From Cerioporus squamosus (Eukaryota > Basidiomycota > Agaricomycetes > Polyporales > Polyporaceae), in the NCBI GenBank assembly GCA_022592435.1, contig JABYQS010000210.1, positions 1 through 56,667 on the forward strand: DNA of 56,667 nt. Direction: 5' to 3'. The notes beneath the pieces are model-generated. The model did not search any database. It was given only the letters and a program-made list of their open reading frames with translations, and was not told the origin of the DNA. The position numbers and the translations under genes are program-made. Of this stretch, positions 44,429 to 54,842 are shown one piece after another. Position 1 is the first letter of the stretch. Each line of letters starts with the position of its first letter.

Positions 44429-45781
44429 TCAAGCCACGTCAAGACGAACAAGTTCTTTTTATTCTTGGGTTCGGCTCTCCCAAAGCTCATGTAGGCCAAG
44501 AAGCAGCTCAGGCAAGGAGAACATCAGGCCCTGGACCACTGCTGCACAACTCCATTGATGAGCGCGTTGTCACCGCCGTCGGCTCCACCTCTGCACCCAC
44601 CTGTCAGCCGATCTTGTCACACACCCCTTCTGGCACGCTGCAAAGCAAGCGCCAGAGCAAGGGCTTGCTCCGAACCTAACATAGACAGTGAGTGAGGCAA
44701 AATGGGTTGTCATCAACTTTTGCAGACCCCCCTTCCTGTCGTCCAATTGGGCTGATTCTTGGCATGTGTATTCGTCTGACCTTCTCTAATCTCCCCTGGT
44801 TTCTCCTTATTTTATGGTGCTTGCAATTGCGCATGCCTGCCGGTGCTTCTGTCTGCCTGCCCAATTGGGTAGCCTCGGCGGTGTTTACTTCCTGCTATTG
44901 CTGTTTATGGCAACTGCCCCGCTTTCGAGAGCTACTACTCCATGCCTCACAACTTGCACACGTCGAACTGAAATGACTTGGGAGCAATTTCCCCATCATC
45001 AGCAAAGCAGTAGCTATCCATCGATGCAGGATTTGTGGCAAACAGCATCAGCAAACGCGCATTAGCATGTCTCAGAGCTCCCGGGAAATGCATTATCTTG
45101 AATTGACCTATAATGCATGTATTTACCTGTGTAAGGCAATAGACAGGCCAAGTTGGCCAAGAGTATGCAACAGATGTGGGACCCGGTAGGAGCATGACGA
45201 TAGCCGTCCAAGCTCGGAAGCCTTCACGGCTGATCGATGCTCTGGAATGCAATTCATGTGGCTCGCTGCACACCCCACGGACGCGGCTATGGATGGTTCA
45301 AGAAGACGGCATGGCATTGCAAAATGTTACAAATAAACATGAGGCCGGGGATTGACTGTCAGCGATGTAACCGGCAAGCAGGGCACAGCAAAGAGCCTCT
45401 GAGTGGTGCCAGAGCAGGAGCACTTGAGGCGAGAGAGACCAGGGCGTAGCATGAGTGCAAAGAGAGCGTGAGGAGAGCACATAGAGAGCGCCAGAAGAGC
45501 GCGGTGAAATTGAGATACCAGCATGCTGTGAGTGCAGTCACTGGTGAGAGAGTTGCGGCGTGAGGACAGCCAAGCGGGATATGGGCACGACAAAGTCGGA
45601 GGGGATCTTGGCGAAGCAACGCGGGAGCACCGGGATGGCGGAGTCGACGACATCTTGAGATATCTTGCTAAGAGCGAAGGCTAGAGACCAGCCATGAGTA
45701 GACAAGATAGGTCGTTAGTGAAACAGGCATGAGGTCTGGGAGGATGTACAGCATGATGGTGACAGCGGTGGGAAGAGCTAC
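44429..45781. other. 3' flank of the DUF6698-like gene, probably transposon interior
   Basis: No gene recognised. Short frames on both strands lack domains. If the Plavaka element extends leftward past its DUF6698-like gene, its left terminus should lie here or in the AT-rich island; I could not find the inverted repeat. Confidence 0.4.
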
Positions 45782-47831
45782 TTAGTCCTAGATGCAGCAG
45801 TGAGAACAGCTGGTGATCATAACAACGGGTGCCGATGGACTTACCTCGGACTCAGGCTCGGAGTTTGCATTCTGCTTGTTGTCAACGTACTCAAGTTCGT
45901 CGTCGTGGTCATCGTCGCTCTTTTTGTCGTTCGTCTTGATGTTGTTGTTGTTGCTCTTCTTCTCACTGTTCCCGCCGCCCACCTTGTCGTCAGAACTGCC
46001 GGACTCCTCCTCTTTGCTAGCCTCCTCTGCCATGAGGAGATCCGCTTCGCAATCAGAGCCGTTGTCGTCGTCACTGTCACGGCCGGCACCATAGATCTCC
46101 CTGGGAACACGGAGATGTTAGTCATGACAGCATGAGATGAACGGAACGTACTTGTTCCACCAACCCAGGAGGTCCTCCCGCCATAGGTGGTTCACAGGCC
46201 GGCAGAAGATGTGCAGAAGAGTGTTGACGAAGTTCGCACCCTTCCATGCACCGTCCTGCGCCTTCCACCTAGGCATTGCAGCCAAGAGCACCCGCACCTG
46301 AGGCAGAATGTTAGTACAGGAACGGTGAACCCGAGCGCAACTTACAAGACACGCGACATATATAATGTGCTCTACTGAAACCTCGCGGATCTTGTAGTGT
46401 TCCAATATTGACGGTTGGCCTTGGGTGTTGTTCGCATCCGCGAGCGCTTCATTGACGGCCACAGGCCTGTTGTAGATGTGCTTGTAAGCCTGCGCACGGT
46501 CAGCAATCAGCTTGGAGGGCGCAGCGCGGGTTTGGGGACGTACAGCAGCAAGAATTGGGCCCTTGAACAGCCCAGAACACATCTTCCCGGGGACGTGTTG
46601 AATTTTGTTGTACAGGAAGAGAGGGAGGCGCTTGGCGCCGAACTTGTAGCCCTCTTTGCGCTCGACGACTTTGCGGCAGAAGCTGAAGGTGCGAAGTTAG
46701 AAGTCATCCCAGGCGAGGCACAGCAAATATGGAACAAACTCATGTCGCGGGATTGGCGTCGAACTCGGGGAGTTTCTTGATGGGGCAGAGTAGGTGTCCG
46801 AGGGTGTGGTTGTTGAACCCTCGGGCGCCGCAGTTGGCAAGCAGTGCCAGTTCCTTGCGGTTCTCGATCCCAGCATAACCCAGGCTAGCGTTGCATAAGC
46901 ATCCAAGATCGTTCGGCCAGCAGCGTTGATCTGCATGGACAGAGTGGTGAACGGTTATGATGACACTGAAGACGGTGCCAACTCACATAGGTCAGAACTG
47001 TGATAGCGTCGTCTGGGTTCTCCACGAAATGATCTTGGCACGCGAAGAGCTCAGGGAGCTCGGCATCCAACGTCGCGTACACGTACATGGCATACTCGTC
47101 GCTGGCGAAGCTATGCAGGATGTCAGTAGTAGATAGGCCAATTCATCATCACTAGAGGCTCACCAATTATTGAGATCAGACTTCCATCCGGTCTCAATCA
47201 GCTCCATGGCACGCAGGTAGCAGGCCTCGATGTCGACGAAGGGGCCGCACTCCCGGTAAATGTTCAGGCACTTGACATAGAAGTCGTATACCCCATGTGT
47301 CTTGCACTTTTCGTGTCTGTAGGAGGTCAGTACGGCGCATGTATGCGCTACATTAGTGCATATATGCGGTCATACTGTACGGCTGACGCACTTGTCATTG
47401 ATGTTCAGGTGCTCGAGCTTGCGGATGAGGTACGGGATGTTGACCGCTGGGTCTGGCAGTGGTGGTGCCGTGCGTACCTTCTTCTCGCTCTTCTTGTGCA
47501 GCTTCTTCTGTACCAGTTGCTCACCGACCTCCTTGTCATTGTTGTCCTCCTCATCGGACTCATCGAAGAGCTTGCGCTTCTTCCTCAGCTTCCTGACCTC
47601 TTCCTGCCCATCCTCCTGCTCCCCATTTCCCCCCTCCGATTTGTCTGACAGAGCAGCGTGCTTACGCGTGGTGCTAGAGAGTTGCGACTGGCTTTTGCCA
47701 GCTGCACTGGCTGGCTTGGGCGGCGGGTTCTTGCGCGGCGGCACAGAGGCCGTGGGTGGGGTGACAGGAGTGAGAGTCTTCTTGAGGGCGACCGCACCCG
47801 CGAAGGGCTTCAGGGTGAGCTTGTCAATCAT
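45782..47831 (-). pseudogene. DUF6698-like protein gene, decayed
   Basis: Eight exons can be traced: 47831-47392, 47316-47164, 47110-46987, 46930-46744, 46682-46346, 46297-46152, 46100-45845 and 45787-45782. The N-terminus is Pro/Lys-rich and basic-acidic (KKRKLFDESDEEDNN). The middle resembles DUF6698, a fungal domain of unknown function: GFNNHTLGHLLCPI, RLPLFLYNK, GLFKGPILAA, QAYKHIYNRP, EHIIYVACLVRVLLAAM and LLGWWNKY. The C-terminus is strongly acidic with an Asn run. Two defects: exon 4 needs a one-base correction near 46885 to pass from ILDAYA to GYAGIENRKELALL, and the donor after DANPAT reads AT instead of GT (46742-46743, consistent with a CpG transition). The family assignment is from remembered conservation and should be checked. 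The DNA-binding or accessory role suggested by the charged tails is speculation. Confidence 0.68.
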
Positions 47832-48071
47832 GAGGAGGTGCGCAGGTGGTGGTTGAGGGAAGAGGAGCAAGGGAAAGCAAGTCTGGGATTTGCGCGAGTT
47901 AAAGGGCAGGATAGACGCACACGAAGTGATCGACTTGCCAAAATCGCGTACGCGTCATGACATGTCCGCGGTCACGTGGACGCGTCAGCTAGCTTCGCTC
48001 CAAGCGCGCCTCAGAGGCTTTACTCTCTCTCTCCTCCCACCATCATCCGGCTCATCGATTGCACAGTCGAC
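47832..48071. promoter_or_regulatory. Bidirectional promoter of the transposon genes
   Basis: Only 240 bases separate the start codons of the DUF6698-like gene (47831, minus) and the transposase (48072, plus). The transposase side is pyrimidine-rich (CTCTCTCTCCTCCCACC). An in-frame upstream ATG at 47976 could extend the transposase. No TATA element seen. Confidence 0.55.
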
Positions 48072-51000
48072 ATGTCCGCCGGGCCCTCCAGCAACTTACC
48101 GTACGTGTGCCCGTTTTGCAAGAAGGGCTTTGCCACTGCAAAAGCTGCCGGAAGCCATCAACCCACCTGCAAGCTGCGCAAGGTCGCGCATGCCAACCCA
48201 CACAGCAAGCGGAAGGCCGGACTCAAGGAGCTCACCCAGGCGGCCAAGAGGTCCAGAACTGATGAAGATGATGATGGGCCTGCAAGTGACATTGAGGTAC
48301 ATACTTTCTGTCTAGTTCACTGGGCACTAATCCTCATTCACGCATACTCATGATCAGATGGCCCAAGACCCTCCGCCTCCTCCTCCGAGTCCTCCAGCAC
48401 TTCGGAGCCGGTCAGGCAGGAAGATCAAGCCTCCTATTTCCCGATGGCAAGATGTTCAACCGTCTGCGAAGACCGGTCTCCCCTCCCAGATAGCACAAGC
48501 TTTCCCACCTCCCACTCCCTCACCTCCGTGTCCTGTGGTCATCACTCCTCCTGAGCGTACTCCTTCCCCGCCAGCCGACAACGTTCTATGGCAGCTTCCA
48601 GCTGACCAGTTTGGCGTCTTCCGTCGCTACATCGGGAAGACCCTCCCTCAATGCGATCCAGAGGAATCAATGAGTGCCTTGGAGCTATGTGCCGCTGCCG
48701 AACTGGCTCAGGAAGAACGTCAAGATCCCTCGCAATTTAAGTCAGTGCAGTGGCTGAAACAGTCGGTGGACGGCCCAGTGCCTGGGAATCCATACGTGCC
48801 TTTCAACAAGTCCTCATATCTGCTATGCAACTGGTGGTACAACAGCGCGACCACAAAGTCCCTCCAGAACCTCGACAAGCTCGTCTCTGCCCTTAGCACC
48901 CCGGGATTCTCAACAGACAATCTTAAGAGCTTCACTGCACACCATGAGATGCACCACCTGGACACGTACAAGAAGGACTTGGGCATCTTCTCGGAGGCGT
49001 CTGGGTGGCAGGAGACCACGCTGCACCTGCCTGCTCCATTCCCGGGCAAGAGCTTCGCTTCAGAAGTGGACGCGCCGCAGTTCCCTGTCAAAGGGCTGCA
49101 GTTCCGCCACCTCCTTAAGGTGATCATCTCAGAGGCTCAGGATCCACGATTTGCTGCAAAGCGACACTGGTTCCCACACGAGAGGTACTGGACACCTCCT
49201 GGTGCCTCGACCTCCTCTGATGCTCCACCAACTCACACACCGCCGCCTTCCCCTGAGCATATCCAGATTGTCACTGACACGTTCAACAGCAAGGAGATGC
49301 TGGAGGCGCAGGAGGAGATCCGAAGCATGCCGCGGGATCCCCAGGACGCCGACAACATCGAGTACTGTGTGGTCCCCCTTCTCCTCTACTCCGACAGCAC
49401 TTGTCTAGCAAACTTTGGGTCGGCATCCCTCTGGCCGATATACCTGTACATAGGGAACATCTCGGAGTACCTCCGTGGGAAGCCGTCCGCTTTTGCGGCT
49501 CAGCACATCGCGTATATTCCGAAGGTACGTGCTGCGTATGCTAACCTGAACTACACTCATGCGTCCATAGCTTCCCGATTACATCCAGGACTTCTACAAG
49601 CAGCACTACGGAGGTGCGGCCAATGCCGAGACTCTCTGCTGGCTCTGGTGCGAGCTTATGCAGAAGGTCTGGGAGCATCTGCTCAATGACGAAGAGTTCA
49701 AGGAGGCCTACCGGCACGGCATCCTTGTCGAGTGCACTGATGGGATTCTGCACCGATTATTCCCGTGATTCTTCACGTATGCAGCAGACTATCCCGAGAA
49801 GTGCATTCACCATTTACTCCTTGGATCGTAGCTGACATTGTTACAGGGCCCTCTTGGCAGCGATGAGACACCTCGCCGAGTGCCCTTGCCCCTGCTGCCT
49901 CATTAAGTTGAAGCAAGTCGCTGTGGCCGGCACGAAGATCGACTACCAGCGCCGGGCGCACAAGCGCAAGGATGACCGGCCGTTGCAACTCACCATCCAA
50001 AGGGTTCGGCAGTGGATCTTCCAGGGCAAGAACATGGGGAGCAAAGCCGTGCTCAAACCGCTCAAGGATCACTCACTCTTTCCAGTTCAGGTGAGCCAAA
50101 CCATTGTCCATGCACCGACTTGAGGTCACACTGACGAAACTTACACAGAGCGCATTCTCGAAGTTCCTGTCAGAGGTTTCCCCAGGGAAGAACTTCTACA
50201 CATTGTTTACTCCTGACATCATGCACGAGTTCGAGCTCGGCATGTGGAAGGGGGTGTTCAATCACCTTCTACGCCTCCTGGTCACCCAAGGTAATGGAGC
50301 TGTGCAGGAGTTCAACAAATGGTGGGTCTGTTTGCGCTTACCACATCCATTGTCCACACTAACATGTGTACAGAATGCGCATGATGCCAATATTTGGGTG
50401 CGGCAAGATATGCAAGTTCTGGCACAATGTCTTGCGTCAGAATCAGCTTGCCGCTCAGGACTACAAGGATTTCGTGCAGGTAAGACCTCACACTGCGTAA
50501 TGCGAAGCACACTGACAGTATTGTCAATAAATACAGACTATGATGCCAGCCTTCGAGGGGCTGCTAGACGAGGAGCACTGTGAGATCGTCACAGACCTCC
50601 TGTTCGAGCTTGCAAACTGGTATGCACTTGCCAAGCTCCGTCTGCACACCTCCGTTACCCTCTCCATCTTCCGTGCCACCACAGATCACATGTATGCTGC
50701 CATCCGGAGGTTTGCAGAAACAACATGCAAGGTGTACATGACTGTCGAGCTCACCCGTGAATCGGAAACGCGCACTCGTCGAGAAGCTGCCCGCCGGAAC
50801 AAGAAAGGTACTGTTCAAGAGGCGGGAACTATTCCGACCGCTCCTCAGCCATAACAGCCGAAGATTGTTGAGTTCAACATTTCCAATACGTACAAGTACC
50901 ATTGCCTGGCCGACTACCCGGACTACATCAAGCTCCATGGTACTACCGTCAATACTACTACACAGCTCGTAAGCTAATCAACCTTGCTTTCGGATGTCTG

Positions 51001-52937
51001 AGAGAATACTTATGTTCTCCACACAGGGTGAATGCGAGCACATCGTAGTCAAGATTTTCTATGACCGCACGAACAAGATCGAACCGGAGAAACAAATTGC
51101 AACGCACCAGCAGCACCGAGGACTGCTCCATGGCATCACGGAGGAACTCGAGCGCAAGGACGGGTTGGAAAGGGCCAAGGCTGCAGACAAAGATGCGCTG
51201 CTCCACCGCCAGACAAGGATTCTGAGGGCAGTGGAGCTGCGGCGTTGGACAGGCCTGTCAAGCACACCAAGGGGGGTGTTTCAGACGAAGACAACGAGGA
51301 TGTGCAGCCTTCGATGTATGCGCGATACGTCATGGGCCAGTCAGAGCGTCACAGGGTAAATCTCTACAACTGGCTTGATGCAAATGACGGTGACCCAGCC
51401 TGCGAGGTATGCAGCCAGGACTTTTGTGTCCAGGAACTTACTGAGCTTCTTCACTATAGGATTTTATTCCTCGCCTGAAGAACCATCTGATTGCATGGAA
51501 ACTCAGGATGCAAGATGAAGAGAGTGTCCTTGAGGAGTACCGCAACAGTCTGCGTATTTGCAATGACGTCCTATGGGAACACAAGATCGTCAAGCTGTGC
51601 TATACGACATACGACATGCAACGGGACCAAGACACCAGCAATCCCTGCACCCACCCTGATATCCTCCTTCTGACTTCCCAGGACGATGACGATGACTTCC
51701 CCTTTGCGTATGCACGTGTTGTACGAGTCTTCCATGCCGACATTTGCTATACATGTCCCGGGTCAATAAGCAAGCCTCAGTGGGAACACACTGAGTTCCT
51801 TTGGGTGCGCTGGTTCTCTCACGACCCTACTGATACTCACAGCGGCTTCTGTCACCACCGTCTCCCTCGGATCACATTCAATTCCGATCCACCATTTGGC
51901 TTTGTCGATCCGGCTTGCATCCTGTGCTGTGCATACATAATCCCTGGGTGGAAATACGGCATCACAGACCAGCTGCTCCCACCGAACTCTGTTGGCCGAG
52001 CAGATGGTCTCGACTACGATTATGAGGCGTATTACACCAGTTTGTGAGTACTGTTGATCGTACAATGGCACGCTGCTGCGTGGGTGCACTCCGCTGACTT
52101 TGCTCAATACAGCTTTGTAGACCGTGACATGTACATGCGGTTCTTGGGTGGCGGCGTGGGCCATCATGGTGTTGGAGTCAGCATTGAGACATCACAAGTG
52201 CAAGGGGCCAGGATAGAGTGGCACATGCGCGCGAAGTCCTCTCAGGGTCAGACAGAACCAGGGCGGGGAGGCTGGGGCCACCACCTCTGAAGACGACACC
52301 GACACTGACAAGAGCACATCAAATGACTCCGAAGACCTCTTACTCGCTGCTTGTGGTGTTGATGGTGACACAGACCCTAGCCATTCTGCATCATTGCCAG
52401 GAGATCCAGACATCTCCGACTCCGAGTATGATCTGCCTGGTCGCGGATGTCCCCATGCAGCTCAGGATGACTTCGCTGAGGACCTGGAAGACACTGGAGA
52501 CACCTGTTTGCTCACTCACACTCACACAATTGACCCCTCATGTCATTCTAGGAGTCCCTCTGCATGGCCATTGAGTCGCAAACAACTCCAATCAATGAGT
52601 ACAACCTTAAACAAACCATTCCCAACCCCTCTAGTCCGCATACTCCAGGTGGATTCCTCAGTCAACCAAAGCCGTGGCCAGGCCGGGACGGGCCCCAAAG
52701 CTCGGCCTGAGACGTCCTGGGGGCCCGGCCGTCTGAAGCCGGGCCCAGGCCCCGGGCTTCAGGCCGAGCCGGGACTTGCAAGTCATTAATGCAGACGAAG
52801 ATGACGCGCTTGAGTGAAGTGACCTCTACGACTTTGACCCACTTGATGCGGAGGACGAGGATGATGCCATGGGAGACAAGGACTCTGAGATCGAGGACAT
52901 GGACGATTACAATAGCTTTGGATACCCACAGCTATAG
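48072..52937 (+). pseudogene. Plavaka-type transposase, inactivated
   Basis: Exon 1 (48072-48296) encodes an N-terminal zinc finger (VCPFCKKGFATAKAAGSHQ, with a final Cys). Exon 2 (48358-49524) encodes a Pro-rich linker and the Plavaka region (FNKSSYLLCNWWYNSATTKS, LPLLLYSDST-like VVPLLLYSDSTCLANFG). Later exons carry CWLWCELMQKVWEHLL, FTYAADYPEK, CPCPCCLIKLKQVA, FTPDIMHEFELGMWKGVFNH, FELANWYALAKLRLHT and FVDRDMYMRFLGGGVGHH, then an acidic tail ending YPQL. Inactivating changes: TGA at 49766-49768 within FP(stop)FFTYAADYPEK where family members have Arg; TAA at 50852-50854; a frameshift near 51240 before NEDVQPSMYARYVMG; TGA at 52815-52817 in the acidic tail. Both TGA codons are one CpG transition from CGA. 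The gene order and motifs are otherwise those of full-length Plavaka proteins. It is a relic that could still supply binding sites or RNA. Confidence 0.88.
52671..52780. repeat. GC-rich block with inverted arms, hAT-like
   Basis: A dense GC block in the 3' tail of the transposase gene contains an exact 11-base inverted pair (GCTCGGCCTGA at 52700-52710 and its complement at 52759-52769) and a near-palindrome of GGGCCC/CCCGGG. The CTCGGCCTGAG core also occurs inside the hAT MITE about 1.2 kb away. It may be a small nested insertion or solo end; no flanking duplication was found. Confidence 0.4.
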
Positions 52938-53780
52938 AAATCCATTGGAGGCTTCATCGAGTAGCTAGTATTCGGAGTCCCACCAGCGTCCGCCGTCAGC
53001 AAGCACCGAGCATAGCACAACATTGGGTGCTGAGCAGACTTCATTCTAGCACACTTACATGTGTAGTCATGCAGATATATTGTCCTCCATTTGCTCATCC
53101 TTGCACGAGAAAGAATATCATTCCCAGTGATATCATACACAATCATACAGGCGGCCGCGGCCGTCTGAAATACAGCCCCATACAAGGCAATGCAGACGCC
53201 CGTCTGTCATATGGCCGGCTGCATGGCCATCGCTTCGCTCGTCCTCTCAGTGACATCGCCATACAGCTAGACTCCCCGTTTGCTGATGAGAGGGGAAGAA
53301 GTATGGTTTATACAAAAGTGAGTGATCGAATCCTCATCTCGAGTCACCGGACGGGAATTGCTTCGTAATCGGACCGGAATGCTACAGACGCTAGACCATT
53401 GACTCATCAGGTTGTGACTGTTTTGTTAACACCGGCTGGACTGTGGCTTCAACTATGTATGACCGTATGCTAATCTGAGATGACCGATATCTCATTGCCG
53501 GTGACATTATACCCCCTTGCGTGAGTGAGAGCTTTGCTCCAACTTTGCTCTGATGGCAAGGGATCTGACGAGCAAGGAATTTCATATGCAAGCACACTGA
53601 CATAACATTTTATACGATCATGTCAACGATACAGAGGCTCGACAGCGACGTAGACGGCTGACGAGGGCGAGGTAACGGGCAAGGCTGGCGGCAGAAGCCC
53701 AAGCTAAAGGACCATGGATGAGCTTGGCCGGCCAACACCAGACGATCGACTAGGCTGTTGACAAGACCAGGATTCAGTGG
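52938..53780. other. 3' flank of the transposase, no gene
   Basis: Holds the transposase 3' UTR and probably the right end of the Plavaka element, which I could not delimit. A NotI-like GC palindrome lies near 53151-53163. No coding signal. Confidence 0.45.
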
Positions 53781-53788
53781 TGCATGGG
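53781..53788 (+). repeat. Target-site duplication, left copy
   Basis: TGCATGGG immediately before the MITE; the identical octamer follows it at 54269-54276. Confidence 0.88.
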
Positions 53789-54268
53789 TAGTGATGTGAC
53801 GAGCTCGGCTCGGCTCAAAAGCCGCGGCTACGGCTCGGCTTGGGGAGCTACGGCCTGCTTGAAGTGCAGGCCGGGCTCTCCAAGACGGCTCGGGCTCAGC
53901 TCGAGCTTGGCTCGGCCTGAGCCGGAGCCCGCAGGCGGTGGGCGCTGTCTCGGGTCTCGCGCTTGAGCAATGGGTCTGAGGGCTCCAAAGGCTCCTGTAG
54001 ACCGGAAAAGTGAGAGGGAGTAGTGGGTAAGTTGCTGGAACAGTACTAACCTTGATTTCTAGTCGAAATTTAGTCCGCTGGATGACCATACACTGGTCAT
54101 ACACCAGCAGGCATGGAGCCCGAGCTCAAGAGCTCGGCTCAAGCTCACAGTGGTCGTGAGCCGAGCCGTCAGGCTCTCCAGGCCGTCTCGAAAGCTCGGC
54201 CCAGCCCGGCCTGAAGACGGCCGGCTTGGGGAGCCTGACGGCTCGAGGCCGGGCTTGTCACATCACTA
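53789..54268. mobile_element. Non-autonomous hAT-type MITE, 480 bases
   Basis: Perfect 12-base terminal inverted repeats, TAGTGATGTGAC at 53789-53800 and its complement at 54257-54268, with weaker complementarity continuing inward (GAGCTCGGC against AAGCCCGGC). The TAGTG tip fits the TAGNG/CAGNG terminal consensus of hAT elements, and the 8-base target duplication (TGCATGGG on both sides) is the hAT signature. The interior is non-coding, with subterminal GCTCGGCTCGG-type arrays on both sides. With no transposase it must have been moved in trans. The perfect target duplication suggests a fairly recent insertion. It lies between the Plavaka relic and the ACBP pseudogene. Confidence 0.9.
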
Positions 54269-54276
54269 TGCATGGG
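54269..54276 (+). repeat. Target-site duplication, right copy
   Basis: TGCATGGG directly after the MITE; matches 53781-53788 exactly. Confidence 0.88.
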
Positions 54277-54360
54277 AGGTCGTAGACGTACATCGTGGGA
54301 TATGGTACGAGTTCTGCAGGACGATTTGCAAGCCGACGCGACGCGACGCATGCACGCCGT

Positions 54361-54842
54361 TCAGGCCGCCTCGATCTCGGCGATGTACTTCCTGACTTCT
54401 TCCATGTCTGCCTGGTTGAGGATCTATTTTCGTAGGAGGGAGCGTAGTAAACAGAGTGGGTTGATCACGCAGCAGCATGGGAAAGGGACAATGCAGCATC
54501 GGCATCAGCAGGCAAGGGTGCTTATCTCAAGGAGCTTCTCGACGTACTTCTAGTATGCCTTCTCCGTGGAGGTGCCCTCGACGCTCTTCCAGACGTCCCT
54601 ACGCGTCATATACGAGATGGCAGTCAGCATTCACCGACGCAATCAGCGCTCATCGAGGAATGGCGTGACCGGACGCAACATACCATTTCGCCTTGCCAGC
54701 GAAATCGAGCATGCCCGGGCGAGACGCATTGACGTCACCAACGGTCGCTGCGGAGGGTGGCAAACAGCTTAGATCCGACGTCCACATCTGACAGCAACTG
54801 CGATGAGTGATGGGCTAACCCTGGTTTTGAGTACTTGTAGGA
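54361..54842 (-). pseudogene. Acyl-CoA-binding protein (ACBP) pseudogene
   Basis: Remnant of a small cytosolic protein that binds medium- and long-chain acyl-CoA esters. Four exon pieces line up on the minus strand: a stub from 54842 (SYKYSKP, resembling the YKYFKQ helix); 54747-54684 ([20 protein letters not shown], the ACBP signature); 54598-54526 (WDVWKSVEGTSTEKAY); and 54423-54361 (ILNQADMEEVRKYIAEIEAA, stop). Introns are retained, so this is not a processed copy. Defects: TAG at 54550-54552 in place of the Glu of the AYEKYVEKLLE helix, a donor reading AT instead of GT at 54524-54525, and no recognisable first exon with the start and helix 1. A functional ACBP gene presumably exists elsewhere in the genome. 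The MITE inserted about 90 bases beyond its stop codon. Confidence 0.85.

Larger units (their letters stand above)
45782..52937. mobile_element. Decayed Plavaka-type (KDZ superfamily) transposon core carrying a DUF6698-like gene
   Basis: The span covers two genes transcribed outward from a shared 240-base promoter: a DUF6698-like gene (minus) and a Plavaka transposase (plus). Plavaka elements belong to the Kyakuja-Dileera-Zisupton superfamily of cut-and-paste elements, abundant in Agaricomycetes. Both genes carry disabling changes, so the copy cannot move itself. The coordinates are those of the genes; true ends are farther out and terminal repeats were not located. Whether the DUF6698-like gene belongs to the element or was a neighbour at insertion is inference from the tight divergent arrangement and shared decay. 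Confidence 0.72.

Noticed and set aside
50809..50861. Intron GTACTG...ATAACAG that would remove the TAA at 50852 in the transposase
   Set aside because: Splice signals look acceptable, but removing it breaks the downstream frame that encodes the conserved YKYHCLADYPDYIKLHGTT segment, so the TAA is kept as a nonsense codon.
43270..53780. Terminal inverted repeats and target duplication for the Plavaka element
   Set aside because: I compared the flanks by eye and found no convincing matching ends, so the element is annotated only by its genes.
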